From DAITMV01 sp046318595 (GTDB lineage: Bacteria > Pseudomonadota > Gammaproteobacteria > Burkholderiales > Burkholderiaceae_B), in contig JBKCTV010000024.1 of NCBI GenBank assembly GCA_046318595.1, positions 4,168 to 68,167 of the forward strand: DNA of 64,000 nucleotides, read 5' to 3'. The notes under the pieces were generated by a model, which was given only the letters and a program-made list of their open reading frames with translations, did no database searches and was not told where the DNA came from. Made by a program: the position numbers and the translations under genes. Of this stretch, positions 44,627 through 54,256 are shown piece by piece. Position 1 is the first letter of the stretch, and each line of letters starts with the position of its first letter.

Positions 44627-45595
44627 ATGAAACAAACATTTTTAGATTTCGAGGCGCCGATTGCTGATCTCGAACAGAAAATCGAGGCGCTGCGGTTCGT
44701 GCAGGATGATTCGGCCGTCGATATTTCGGAAGAAATCGCGCGGCTCAAGGCAAAGAGCGACGCTTTGGTCAAGGACATTTACGCCCAGTTGAGTGCTTGG
44801 CAAGTATCGCAGGTGGCGCGTCATCCCCAGCGACCGTATACCCTCGATTATGTGAACGGCATGCTGACGGATTTCCATGAGCTGCATGGAGACCGTCATT
44901 TCGCCGATGATCGTTCGATTGTCGGCGGCCTGGCACGGCTCAACGGCCAGAGCGTCATGGTGATCGGCCATCAAAAAGGGCGTGACGTCAAGGAGCGGAC
45001 CCGCCGCAACTTCGGCATGTCCAAGCCGGAAGGCTACCGTAAAGCCCTGCGACTCATGAAAACCGCCGAGAAGTTCGGCATTCCGGTGCTGACACTGATC
45101 GATACGCCGGGCGCCTACCCGGGTATCGACGCCGAGGCACGTGGCCAGTCCGAGGCGATTGGTCGCAACTTGATCGAGATGGCGCAGCTCCGCGTGCCGA
45201 TCATCGCCACGATCATTGGTGAGGGCGGGTCCGGTGGCGCGCTGGCACTCGCGGTCGGCGACATGACCCTGATGCTGCAATACGCGACTTACTCAGTGAT
45301 TTCGCCCGAGGGCTGTGCATCGATCTTATGGCGCAGCGCCGACAAGGCCAGCGAAGCGGCGCATGCCCTGGGAATCACGGCATCGCGTCTGAAAACGCTC
45401 GGTCTGATCGACAAGATCGTCAATGAGCCCCTTGGCGGTGCGCACCGCGCACCGACGCAAATGGTGCAACTGCTCAAGCGCGCCGCTGGCGATGCACTGC
45501 GCCAAGTCGCGGCTTTGCCGGTCGAGGAGATGCTCGCCCGCCGCCACGCGCGGCTGCTCGCCCTGGGCAAGTTCAAGGAAACCGTCGCGGCGTGA
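44627..45595 (+). CDS. accA: Acetyl-CoA carboxylase carboxyltransferase subunit alpha
   Basis: The 322-residue subunit pairs with AccD to transfer the carboxyl group to acetyl-CoA in fatty acid synthesis. The N-terminal helical coil (residues 1-60) and crotonase-like domain with FGMSKPEGYRKALRLM, LIDTPGAYPGIDAEARGQ, GEGGSGGALAL and YSVISPEGCASILW are all present. Length is standard. Its stop overlaps the tilS GTG start. Confidence 0.97.
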   Translation: MKQTFLDFEAPIADLEQKIEALRFVQDDSAVDISEEIARLKAKSDALVKDIYAQLSAWQVSQVARHPQRPYTLDYVNGMLTDFHELHGDRHFADDRSIVGGLARLNGQSVMVIGHQKGRDVKERTRRNFGMSKPEGYRKALRLMKTAEKFGIPVLTLIDTPGAYPGIDAEARGQSEAIGRNLIEMAQLRVPIIATIIGEGGSGGALALAVGDMTLMLQYATYSVISPEGCASILWRSADKASEAAHALGITASRLKTLGLIDKIVNEPLGGAHRAPTQMVQLLKRAAGDALRQVAALPVEEMLARRHARLLALGKFKETVAA

Positions 45596-46509
45596 AGGTC
45601 GCGGTCGGGTTTTCCGGTGGCGTCGATTCGACGGTGCTGTTGTTCGCCTGTCGAGCGGCGGGCGTTCCGGTGACCGCCATTCATATCAATCACGGTCTGC
45701 ATGCGTCGGCCGATGCCTGGGAGGCGAATTGCCGCGAGCGCTGCGCGGCTTGGCGGATTCCGTTCATCGCGCGGCGCGTCTCGGTTACGCGCCAAGGCGG
45801 CGAAAGTCTGGAGGCCGAGGCGCGAACGGCGCGCTATACGGCTTTGGCGCAGGTCATGGGCGAGTGCGCAGCAACTATTTTACTGACCGGACATCACCAG
45901 GACGACCAACTCGAAACGAGCCTGCTCGCTTTGTTGCGCGGCTCCGGCCTGGCGGGTTTGGCGGGGATGCAGCCGGTCGCCGCCTGGCCTTTGCACGGTG
46001 CGACGTATAAAAATTTACATATAGTGCGGCCTTTGTTGACGCTGAGCAAAGCAGCCATTTTGCGTTTCGCCGCTACCCAGGGCTTGTCGACCATCGACGA
46101 CCCGTCGAACGCCGATCCGGCGCTGCGGCGCAATGCGCTACGCATACAGATTCTGCCATTGATCGAAACAGCGTTTCCGCAATACCGCGCTTCGCTGACG
46201 CGCCTGGCCCGACAGGTTGGCGAACTGCGCAACGAATGGCAGGCGGAAGCGGCGGCTGTTTTGCCGACCGTGCTCGACCCCGACGAGCGTTTGCGGATTC
46301 ACGACTGGCTGGCGCTGCCGACCGCTGTCCGCTTGCGCGTCTTGCGCGCTTGGCTGGCGACCCGCACGATTCGCTTGAGCGAAGCGCAAACCTTCGAACT
46401 GGCCAGGCAGCTAGCGGCCGGCACTGGTGGCGAACGCCGAATCGGCGGGCGCTGTCGTCTGCACATTCGTCGAGGGCGCGCTGGTTTATACTGGCCGGCT
46501 GATGAATAA
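45592..46509 (+). CDS. tilS: tRNA(Ile)-lysidine synthase
   Basis: The 305-residue N-type ATP-pyrophosphatase converts C34 of tRNA-Ile(CAU) to lysidine. The P-loop is SGGVDST, with HINHGLHASADAWE and LTGHHQDDQLETSLLALLRG as further family motifs; DPSNADPALRRNALR is the tRNA-interaction motif. It starts with GTG inside the accA stop. E. coli TilS is about 430 residues; here the C-terminal domain is short, ending in an Arg-rich stretch, as in several beta-proteobacteria. Its last 8 bases overlap the next gene. Confidence 0.95.
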   Translation: MKVAVGFSGGVDSTVLLFACRAAGVPVTAIHINHGLHASADAWEANCRERCAAWRIPFIARRVSVTRQGGESLEAEARTARYTALAQVMGECAATILLTGHHQDDQLETSLLALLRGSGLAGLAGMQPVAAWPLHGATYKNLHIVRPLLTLSKAAILRFAATQGLSTIDDPSNADPALRRNALRIQILPLIETAFPQYRASLTRLARQVGELRNEWQAEAAAVLPTVLDPDERLRIHDWLALPTAVRLRVLRAWLATRTIRLSEAQTFELARQLAAGTGGERRIGGRCRLHIRRGRAGLYWPADE

Positions 46510-48712
46510 ACGTAACGATTCTTTATTGCTCGATGAGGCTGCGGTTGCGGCCGAATGCGCTCTGGCTTTGCAGCCCCAGGAAACCGTTCGCTGGTGCGCT
46601 CCCCTCGACCTCGACGCGCGGCTGCATTTCGCGCAGGGGTTCATCGCCCTGACCGACGCACGTCTGATCGCCCGGCAGCCGGGCGAAACGGCGATTCAAA
46701 GCTGGCCTCGCGACGGCGATCTGCGGCTGGAAGCGGGCGATCATGCCGGCGTGGGTTGTCTGGAGCTGCACGATGCCACCGGGTTGCTCGCCTCATGGCG
46801 GCATACGCTGGAAGCCAGCCCGGCGGTGAGTCGTTTGGTGGCCGCGTTCAATCGACCGGACATGGCCGAACCGCGTGGGTCCGGGCTTGAGGACGACAGC
46901 GGCGGCGAATTCGATTTTAGCGAAGCGCCACTGACGATTCGCGACACTGCCTGGCCGTTGTGGCGGCTGACCCGCTTTGCGCGCCCTTACCGGCGGCAGC
47001 TCATGCTGGGCTTCGTCCTGACTCTGGCGGCGACCGCTGCGACCCTGGTGCCGCCTTACCTGACCATTCCGTTGATGGATAATGTACTGATTCCCTATCA
47101 AAACGGTCGACCGCTCGACTATGGCCTGGTGGCGTTTTACCTGTCGGGGTTGTTGATCTCGGCAGTGGTGGCCTGGGTGCTCGGCTGGGCCAAGACGTAT
47201 GTTCTGGCGCTGGTCAGCGAACGTTTGGGCGCAGATTTGCGGACCACCACCTACGAACATCTATTGAAGCTGTCGCTGGAATACTTTGGCGGCAAGCGGA
47301 CTGGCGACTTGATGGCGCGGATCGGCTCGGAATCTGATCGCATCTGCGTGTTCTTGTCTTTACATCTGCTCGACTTCGCGACCGACGTGCTGATGATTCT
47401 AATGACTGCGGCGATTCTGTTTTCGATTCATCCGGGGCTGGCTTTGGTCACGCTGGTGCCGCTGCCTTTCATTGCCTGGATGATACATGCCGTGCGCGAC
47501 CGGCTGCGGTATGGTTTCGAACGAATCGACCGCGTCTGGTCGGAGGTGACGAACGTGCTGGCCGATACCATTCCGGGGGTTCGGGTCGTCAAGGCGTTTG
47601 CTCAGGAGCGGCGCGAACTGCTGCGTTTCAAAAATGCCAATGACCTCAATCTGCAGGTCAACGACCGGGTCAACAAGATCTGGTCGATTTTTTCGCCGAC
47701 GGTGACGCTGTTGACCGAAATCGGTCTGCTGGTCGTATGGGTTTTCGGCATTTGGCTGGTGTCGCACAAACAAGTGACCGTCGGCGTGCTGACGGCGTTT
47801 CTGGCGTACATCAGCCGGTTTTACACGCGGCTCGACTCGATGAGCCGGATCGTTTCCGTGACGCAGAAAGCGGCGGCCGGGGCGCGGCGGATTTTCGATA
47901 TTCTTGACCATGTGTCGAGCGTGCCTGACGCGGCGCAACCGGTCGCGTTGCCTTTGGTGCATGGCGCAATCGAGCTGCGCAAGGTCGGTTTCCGGTATGG
48001 CAATCGGGCGGTAATCCGACAGGTCGATTTGTTGATCCGTCCAGGGGAAATGATTGGCCTCGTGGGGCACAGCGGCTCGGGCAAGAGTACGCTCGTCAAT
48101 CTGATCTGCCGGTTTTACGATGTGGCCGAAGGTGCGATATTGCTGGACGGCGTCGACATCCGAGCGCTCGCGATCGGTGATTATCGCAGGCATATCGGTT
48201 TGGTGTTGCAGGAGCCGTTTCTGTTTTTCGGCACGATCGCCGAAAATATTGCGTATGGCCGACCCGAGGCCAGCCGCGCCGAGATCATCGTCGCCGCGCG
48301 CGCCGCGCATGCACACGATTTTATACTGCGGCTGCCGCAGGGCTACGATTCACTTGTCGGCGAGCGGGGTCAAGCTTTGTCCGGCGGCGAACGGCAGCGC
48401 ATTTCGATCGCGCGCGCCTTGCTGATCGACCCGCGCATTCTCATCATGGACGAGGCGACGTCGTCGGTCGATACCGAAACCGAAAAAGAGATTCAGAAGG
48501 CGCTCGATAACCTGGTGCAGGGCCGCACGACGATTGCGATCGCCCATCGGCTCAGCACCTTGCGCAAAGCGGACCGACTCGTCGTGATGGACAAGGGGCG
48601 GGTCGTCGAGGTTGGCTCGCACGACGAGCTGATCGCCGCGCAGGGCCCTTACCATGCGCTGTATCAGGCGCAGTTGCGGCATGCCGAAGAAGAAAAGCAG
48701 TTTTTGCCATGA
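46502..48712 (+). CDS. Cyanophycin-associated ABC transporter (fused permease and ATPase)
   Basis: The 736-residue exporter-type half-transporter has a soluble N-terminal region (about 1-150), six transmembrane helices (about 175-455) and an ATPase domain (about 490-725). The ATPase has Walker A GHSGSGKST, signature LSGGERQRIS, Walker B ILIMDEATSSVD and the H-loop AIAHRLS. The soluble N-terminal region is unusual for the MsbA/LapB-like family. With the DUF1854 gene and two cyanophycin synthetase genes immediately downstream it forms the arrangement I know from Burkholderiales. What it moves is not known; lipid or peptide export is a guess. I chose the ATG at 46502. Confidence 0.9.
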   Translation: MNKRNDSLLLDEAAVAAECALALQPQETVRWCAPLDLDARLHFAQGFIALTDARLIARQPGETAIQSWPRDGDLRLEAGDHAGVGCLELHDATGLLASWRHTLEASPAVSRLVAAFNRPDMAEPRGSGLEDDSGGEFDFSEAPLTIRDTAWPLWRLTRFARPYRRQLMLGFVLTLAATAATLVPPYLTIPLMDNVLIPYQNGRPLDYGLVAFYLSGLLISAVVAWVLGWAKTYVLALVSERLGADLRTTTYEHLLKLSLEYFGGKRTGDLMARIGSESDRICVFLSLHLLDFATDVLMILMTAAILFSIHPGLALVTLVPLPFIAWMIHAVRDRLRYGFERIDRVWSEVTNVLADTIPGVRVVKAFAQERRELLRFKNANDLNLQVNDRVNKIWSIFSPTVTLLTEIGLLVVWVFGIWLVSHKQVTVGVLTAFLAYISRFYTRLDSMSRIVSVTQKAAAGARRIFDILDHVSSVPDAAQPVALPLVHGAIELRKVGFRYGNRAVIRQVDLLIRPGEMIGLVGHSGSGKSTLVNLICRFYDVAEGAILLDGVDIRALAIGDYRRHIGLVLQEPFLFFGTIAENIAYGRPEASRAEIIVAARAAHAHDFILRLPQGYDSLVGERGQALSGGERQRISIARALLIDPRILIMDEATSSVDTETEKEIQKALDNLVQGRTTIAIAHRLSTLRKADRLVVMDKGRVVEVGSHDELIAAQGPYHALYQAQLRHAEEEKQFLP

Positions 48713-49191
48713 ACGATTTGCCGAGCGAGACGCTCGATTTTGCGCTGCACCGCGATGCGCGCGGCCGTTTGGTGTGCGTGCGGGGCGGCACGACGCATGT
48801 CGGGGTACAACCCGTGCGACCCTTTCCCGTGACGGCGCCCGAGTGGAGTTGTGCGCTGCTGGATAACCACGGTCATGAAATCTGCTGGATCGACGACCTG
48901 GCGGGCTTGCCGCCCGCCACCGCTCGGCTAGTGGAAGAGGCCCTGGCCAGCCGGACTTTTACGCCAAACATTACCGCACTCCTCGCTGTGTCGACGTTTT
49001 CCACGCCGTCGGTCTGGACGGTCGACACCGACCGTGGCCGAACCCGCTTCGTGCTCAAGAGCGAGGAAAGCATTCGGCGGCTGAGTGGCGATGCTTTGTT
49101 GATCGCCGATGCACATGGTGTGCAGTATTGGGTGGCGGATCGGTTTGCCTTGGATAGGAGCAGTCGGAAACTGCTCGAGCGGTTTTTGTAG
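48709..49191 (+). CDS. DUF1854 protein, cyanophycin-locus partner
   Basis: The 160-residue soluble protein has a DUF1854 domain: RGGTTHVGVQPVRPFPVTAP, HEICWIDDLAGLP and a closing IADAHGVQYWVADR. It overlaps the ABC transporter by 4 bases and probably acts with it. The 168-base gap to the first synthetase contains no gene that I can support. No catalytic residues are evident. Confidence 0.9.
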   Translation: MNDLPSETLDFALHRDARGRLVCVRGGTTHVGVQPVRPFPVTAPEWSCALLDNHGHEICWIDDLAGLPPATARLVEEALASRTFTPNITALLAVSTFSTPSVWTVDTDRGRTRFVLKSEESIRRLSGDALLIADAHGVQYWVADRFALDRSSRKLLERFL

Positions 49192-49359
49192 GGGATGGTG
49201 GCCTGACTATCGTAGCCCCGATCGAAAAGTGCATGGCAGGTGCAGTATCCAGCCACACCGAAACCCGCGGTCTGCCCGCGACGCGCACCGTCTGATACCG
49301 TTGTCATCCGAATCGAAGTTGCTGCGTTAAAGAAAAGCTTTTTGCCAGGATCTCGCCGC

Positions 49360-51522
49360 ATGAACCATCGTCATATCGAAATTTTAAGTATTAATTATTT
49401 GCGCGGTCCCAATATGTGGACCTACCGGCCTGTGCTCGAAGCCCTGGTCGACATCGGCGATTTGGAGGACTGTCCGTCCAATCTCATACCAGGCTTCACC
49501 GACCGCCTGCTGGCCTGGCTGCCGTCGCTCGTCGAGCACCGCTGCAGTGTGGGCGAACGCGGCGGCTTCGTACAGCGGCTGCGCGAAGGGACATGGCCGG
49601 CGCACATTCTGGAGCATGTCACGCTCGAGTTGCAAAATCTGGCGGGTATGCCCGGCGGGTTTGGCAAGGCGCGCGAGGCCGGTCCGCGGGGTTTTTACAA
49701 AGTCGTCGTGCGAGCCTGGCATGCGACGGTCACGCAGGCCGCGTTGTACCATGCCCGCGATCTGCTCATGGCGGCCATCGACGATGAGCCATTCGATGTC
49801 GCTGCGACACTCGACGAGCTGCGGGAAATGAACGATACCTTGTGTCTCGGGCCAAGCACGGCGTGCATCGTCGATGCCGCCGACGACCGCAATATTCCTT
49901 ACATCCGTCTGAGCGAAGGCAACCTGGTGCAGCTCGGCTACGGCTGCCGGCAGCGCCGCATCTGGACCGCCGAAACCGACTCCACGAGCGCGATCGCCGA
50001 GACCGTTTCGCGCGACAAAGACCTGACCAAGACACTGCTCGAGGCGTGCGGCGTACCGATTCCGCATGGCCGTTTGGTCGACAGCCCGGCCGATGCCTGG
50101 GCCGCCGCGCAGGACATCGGTCTGCCGGTCGTCGTTAAACCGTCCGACGCCAATCACGGTCGTGGCGTGTGCATCGACCTGTCGGCGCAGGAAGAAATCG
50201 AAACTGCCTACCATACTGCCATCCGCGAGGGCAGCAGTGTCATCGTCGAGCAGTTCATCCCGGGTAACGAACACCGTCTGTTGGTGGTCGGTAACCGTGT
50301 CGTGGCTGCCGCCAAAGGCGAAACCGCCGAGATCGTCGGCGACGGGCGGCACACGGTGTCGGAGCTGATCGAACAACAGCTCAACAGCGACCCGCGTCGC
50401 GGTTACACCGAAGAATGCCCGCTCAACCCCGTGCGTCTCGACACCAGCGCCATGCTGGAACTCCAACGTCAGGGCTACGATGGCCGCTCGATTCCGCCGG
50501 CTGGCCGGCAGGTGCTGGTGCAGCGCAACGGCAACGTTGCGTTCGACGTCACGGCCGACATGCACCCGAGCGTTGCGCATGCTGCGGCCTTGGCCGCGCG
50601 GGTGGTCGGGCTGGACATCGCCGGCATCGACATGGTCATGGAGGACATTGCGCTGCCGCTCGATGCGCAACGCGGCGCCATCGTCGAGGTCAATGCCGGA
50701 CCAGGGCTGCTGATGCATTTGAAGCCGGCCTCTGGCGAGTCGCGGCCGGTCGGCAAGGCGATCGTCGACCATTTGTTCGCCCCTGACGAGTCTGGTCGCA
50801 TACCGGTCATCGGCATCGCCGCCAGTCAGGCGGACGGCTGGGTGGCGCGCTTGATCGCGCAGGGCTTGCGCTTGGCCGGGCAGCATGTCGGCCTGGCATG
50901 CCGACATGGCTTGTTTTTAGGCGCTCGGCAGGTCGAAAGCGGCGACCAGGCGAATGGACGGGCGGCGAACCGTCTGTTGCTGAACCGCGCGGTCGAGGCG
51001 GCGGTGATCGAAAACCCCTTGCGTGTCATTCTGAGCGAAGGTTTGGCGTACGACCGTTGTCAGATCGGGATCGTCACCGGGATCGATGCCGAAGATTTGC
51101 CGGACGATACTTATATTCAGAGCACCGAGATGCTGTTCAAGGTCATGCGCACCCAGATCGACGTGGTGTTGCCGACTGGAACGGGTATCCTGAATGTCGA
51201 CGATCCCCTCGTCGCCGGCATGGCCGAGCTTTGCGACGGTGATCTGATCGTTTATTCGCAGCATCCCCGGAATCCTTTGCTGAAACGGCATTTGGCGCAG
51301 GGCGACAGGGTCGTTGTCGTTGAACTGGAGTTCGACGGCTGGCGCATCTGTCTGCAAGGCCCGGAAACGAAAACCGAGCTGCGCGTGGCCGGTGACCTAC
51401 AGCAGAGCATCGTTTATTTACCGTGCTTGCTGCCTGCCATCGCTGCTTTATGGGCGCTCCACCTACCGATGGCCGCCATGCAGCAGGCGCTGGACACTTT
51501 TGACTTACAAGCCACGTCATGA
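49360..51522 (+). CDS. cphA': Cyanophycin synthetase-like protein with degenerate Mur-ligase P-loop
   Basis: The 720-residue protein has the CphA N-terminal domain (about 1-160) and an ATP-grasp domain (about 210-470; VVVKPSDANHGRGV, VEQFIPGNEHRLLVVG, IVEVNAGPGLLMHL). The C-terminal Mur-ligase-like domain (about 480-720) reads GIAASQADGW at about residue 485 where active enzymes have GTNGKTTT, so its P-loop is lost. ATP-grasp activity, which adds aspartate, may persist while arginine addition should not. The paralogue downstream has the intact P-loop. The ATG at 49360 gives MNHRHIEIL; an upstream in-frame start would add 40 residues. Confidence 0.93.
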   Translation: MNHRHIEILSINYLRGPNMWTYRPVLEALVDIGDLEDCPSNLIPGFTDRLLAWLPSLVEHRCSVGERGGFVQRLREGTWPAHILEHVTLELQNLAGMPGGFGKAREAGPRGFYKVVVRAWHATVTQAALYHARDLLMAAIDDEPFDVAATLDELREMNDTLCLGPSTACIVDAADDRNIPYIRLSEGNLVQLGYGCRQRRIWTAETDSTSAIAETVSRDKDLTKTLLEACGVPIPHGRLVDSPADAWAAAQDIGLPVVVKPSDANHGRGVCIDLSAQEEIETAYHTAIREGSSVIVEQFIPGNEHRLLVVGNRVVAAAKGETAEIVGDGRHTVSELIEQQLNSDPRRGYTEECPLNPVRLDTSAMLELQRQGYDGRSIPPAGRQVLVQRNGNVAFDVTADMHPSVAHAAALAARVVGLDIAGIDMVMEDIALPLDAQRGAIVEVNAGPGLLMHLKPASGESRPVGKAIVDHLFAPDESGRIPVIGIAASQADGWVARLIAQGLRLAGQHVGLACRHGLFLGARQVESGDQANGRAANRLLLNRAVEAAVIENPLRVILSEGLAYDRCQIGIVTGIDAEDLPDDTYIQSTEMLFKVMRTQIDVVLPTGTGILNVDDPLVAGMAELCDGDLIVYSQHPRNPLLKRHLAQGDRVVVVELEFDGWRICLQGPETKTELRVAGDLQQSIVYLPCLLPAIAALWALHLPMAAMQQALDTFDLQATS

Positions 51523-53987
51523 AAATAGAACGAATCAAAACGCTGCGCGGCCCCAACCGCTGGTTCCGCGGTACTGCCCACGAGGCGACCCTGGTTTGCG
51601 ATAACGAAACTCGGGCCGGGGTCTTTGCCGATATGGCGCTCGAACTGCAGCGGCACGCGAGTTGCGCGGTTTTTTTCAATCGGGTGGTGAGCACGCGCGA
51701 ACCCGGGGTTTATCTGGCGGTCGTGCAGTACACCGAAGAAGCGGTCGGTCGTCAGGCGCTCGAATATGCCCTGGCGCATTGTCTCGCGCAAATCGCCGGC
51801 CAGCCCTTCGATGTGCCGGCGGCCGTTGCCCATCTGCAGGGTATCGACGAGAACGTCCGGCTGGGTCCAAGCACCGGGGCGATCGTCGAGGCGGCGATTG
51901 CGCGGGGTATTCCGTATCGGCGTTTGACCGACGGCAGCATGGTGCAATTTGGCTGGGGCAGCCGCGGACGGCGTATCCTGGCCGCCGAAACCGACCGCAG
52001 CAGTGCCATCGCCGAATCGATCGCGCAGGACAAAGACCTTACCAAAATGTTGCTCGATGCGGTTGGTGTGCCCGTACCGCAGGGGCGTGTGGTCGATAAG
52101 TTCGAGGCCGCCTGCGAGGCGATGGATGCCTTGGGCGGACCGGTGGTGGTCAAACCGCGCGATGGCAATCAGGGCAAGGGCGTCGTCGTCAACATCAGCC
52201 ACCGGGAGCAGTTGCGGGCGGCCTTCGAAGCCGCGACCGACATCAGTTCCGAAGTGATCGTCGAGCGCTATATGCCCGGCAAGGATTTTCGTTTGCTGGT
52301 GATCGGCGACAAACTGGTCGCCGCAGCGCGGCGCGACCCTCCGCAGGTCACGGGCGACGGCGTCCACACCATTGCTCAGCTCGTCCATCAGGTCAACCAG
52401 GACCCGTTACGTGGGGAGGGGCATGCGACGTCGCTCACCAAAATCCGCCTGGACGAAACAGCTTTGGCGTTACTCGCCAAGCAAAACCTGACCCCCGACA
52501 GCATATTGCCGGTTGGCACGGTTACGATTCTGCGCAATAACGCCAATTTGAGTACTGGTGGTACGGCGACCGACGTTACCGATCAGGTCCACCCAGATCT
52601 GGCGGCGCGTACGATCGACGCCGCGCAGATGGTCGGTCTGGACATATGCGGGGTCGACTTGGTGTGCGAGGATATTTCCCGGCCGCTCGAAGCCCAGGGC
52701 GGCGGCATCGTCGAGGTCAATGCAGCGCCGGGCTTGCGTATGCACCTGACGCCTTCGTACGGACAGGGTCGGCCAGTTGGCGAAGCCATCGTATCGATGA
52801 TGTTCGAAGAAGGCGACGACGCGCGCATTCCGCTGGTGGCGGTGACCGGTACCAACGGCAAGACCACGACCATCCGCCTGGTTTCGCATATTCTTGCCAC
52901 GCAGGGGTTGCGAGTTGGCATGACTAATTCCGATGGCGTCTACATTAACGGCAGGCGGATCGACGCCGGCGACTGCAGCGGGCCGCGTAGCGCGCGCAAC
53001 GTCTTGCTGCATCCGGATGTTGACGCCGCAGTGCTGGAAACCGCGCGTGGCGGTATTTTGCGCGAAGGTCTGGGCTTCGACCGTTGCGACGTCGCGATCG
53101 TCACCAATATCGGCGTCGGCGATCATCTAGGCCTGAACCATATTCATACGAGCCAGGAGCTTGCGAGCGTCAAGCGGGTGCTGGTCGAGAACGTGGCGCC
53201 GACCGGCACTGCGGTGTTGAATGCCGCCGATCCGCTGACGGTGGCAATGGCCGCTGCCTGCCCGGGCGGGGCGATTTTTTTCGCCACCACCGCCAACAAT
53301 CAAGTTTTGCGAGGCCATCGGGCGCAGGGTGGCCGCGTGGCCTACGTGGAGGATGATCGCTTGGTTTTTGCTCATGACGGTGGGCAGGAATGCATCGCCC
53401 TGCAGGACGTACCGTTGACGCAAAATGGCCGCATTCCGTTTCAGGTCGAAAACGCTTTGGCGGCGCTCGCCGCCGCGTGGGCTTTGGGTCTCGACTGGTC
53501 GATCATCCGCCGTGGCGCGGCGACCTTTGTCAACGATGCGCAGACCGCGCCTGGCCGTTTCAATTTATTCGACTACCGTGGTGCCACCCTGATCGCCGAC
53601 TATGGCCATAATCCCGATGCCATCGTCGCTCTCGTGCAGGCCATCGAAACCATGTCGGCCAAGCGCCGCTTCATCGTCATTAGTGGCGCCGGCGACCGGC
53701 GCGATGAAGACCTGCGCGCGCAGACAAATATTCTCGGTAGCGCTTTCGATCATGTCATTTTGTACGAGGATAAATGCCAGCGCGGCCGTCAGCCGGGCGA
53801 GGTGATCGCTTTACTGCGCGAGGGGTTGAATGGCGCCGCGCGGGTGCGCAGCCACGAAGCGGTTTTTGGTGAGCTCAAAGCGATCGACCGGGCGCTGGAG
53901 CAGTTGGAAGCCGGCGATCTCTGCTTGATTTTGATCGACCAGGTGGATGAGACGCTCGAGTATCTGGCGAAAGTTTGTGGGCGCTGA
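51519..53987 (+). CDS. cphA: Cyanophycin synthetase
   Basis: The 822-residue enzyme polymerises aspartate and arginine into cyanophycin granules. It has an N-terminal domain, an ATP-grasp domain (about 205-435; VVVKPRDGNQGKGVVV, IVEVNAAPGLRMHL) and a Mur-ligase domain with an intact P-loop VTGTNGKTTT at about residues 441-450, plus FDRCDVAIVTNIGVGDHLG and ISGAGDRRDEDL. All three domains look functional. It overlaps the first synthetase by 4 bases, so the pair is translated together. No cyanophycinase is adjacent. Confidence 0.95.
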   Translation: MKIERIKTLRGPNRWFRGTAHEATLVCDNETRAGVFADMALELQRHASCAVFFNRVVSTREPGVYLAVVQYTEEAVGRQALEYALAHCLAQIAGQPFDVPAAVAHLQGIDENVRLGPSTGAIVEAAIARGIPYRRLTDGSMVQFGWGSRGRRILAAETDRSSAIAESIAQDKDLTKMLLDAVGVPVPQGRVVDKFEAACEAMDALGGPVVVKPRDGNQGKGVVVNISHREQLRAAFEAATDISSEVIVERYMPGKDFRLLVIGDKLVAAARRDPPQVTGDGVHTIAQLVHQVNQDPLRGEGHATSLTKIRLDETALALLAKQNLTPDSILPVGTVTILRNNANLSTGGTATDVTDQVHPDLAARTIDAAQMVGLDICGVDLVCEDISRPLEAQGGGIVEVNAAPGLRMHLTPSYGQGRPVGEAIVSMMFEEGDDARIPLVAVTGTNGKTTTIRLVSHILATQGLRVGMTNSDGVYINGRRIDAGDCSGPRSARNVLLHPDVDAAVLETARGGILREGLGFDRCDVAIVTNIGVGDHLGLNHIHTSQELASVKRVLVENVAPTGTAVLNAADPLTVAMAAACPGGAIFFATTANNQVLRGHRAQGGRVAYVEDDRLVFAHDGGQECIALQDVPLTQNGRIPFQVENALAALAAAWALGLDWSIIRRGAATFVNDAQTAPGRFNLFDYRGATLIADYGHNPDAIVALVQAIETMSAKRRFIVISGAGDRRDEDLRAQTNILGSAFDHVILYEDKCQRGRQPGEVIALLREGLNGAARVRSHEAVFGELKAIDRALEQLEAGDLCLILIDQVDETLEYLAKVCGR

Positions 53988-54049
53988 TGATGCCTCAGTT
54001 TGCTGTAAAAAAACGCATTGCCCGGGCTGTATTAAATGCGTCCTGCTGA

Positions 54050-54234
54050 TTTATGAGGTTGCGCTAAGATTACGATCAAAAACCCAAACGAAAACCATGT
54101 GTTTGATCGCCTTGAGGGGTTATGGTTTGGAAGAGGCTGAGCGCGAAGCTCTGGTTGCCGGATTCGATTTTCATCTCGTGAAACCGGTCGACCCACAGCT
54201 TTTACTGCAAGCAATATCTTTCTATGGCATGTAA
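54050..54234 (+). pseudogene. Fragment of a response-regulator receiver domain
   Basis: In one reading frame this encodes YEVALRLRSK, then IALRGYGLEEAEREALVAGF and HLVKPVDPQLLL before a stop. That is the last half of a CheY-type receiver domain: the switch region, the helix and the conserved Lys-Pro. The phospho-acceptor Asp, the acidic pocket and any effector or kinase part are absent. The upstream sequence in frame shows no receiver similarity. It looks like the remnant of a deleted hybrid kinase or regulator gene between cphA and bdhA. Confidence 0.75.
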
Positions 54235-54256
54235 AAAAACGAATTTTAGGGAAATT

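Noticed and set aside
49384..50907. A 507-codon open frame antisense to the first cyanophycin synthetase
   Set aside because: GC-rich coding sequence often leaves a long open antisense frame; the product is Arg/His/Asp-rich with no domain.
53947..54234. A 95-codon protein gene after cphA
   Set aside because: Its only recognisable part is the end of a receiver domain; the first half is the cphA 3' end in another frame. I treat it as a relic.
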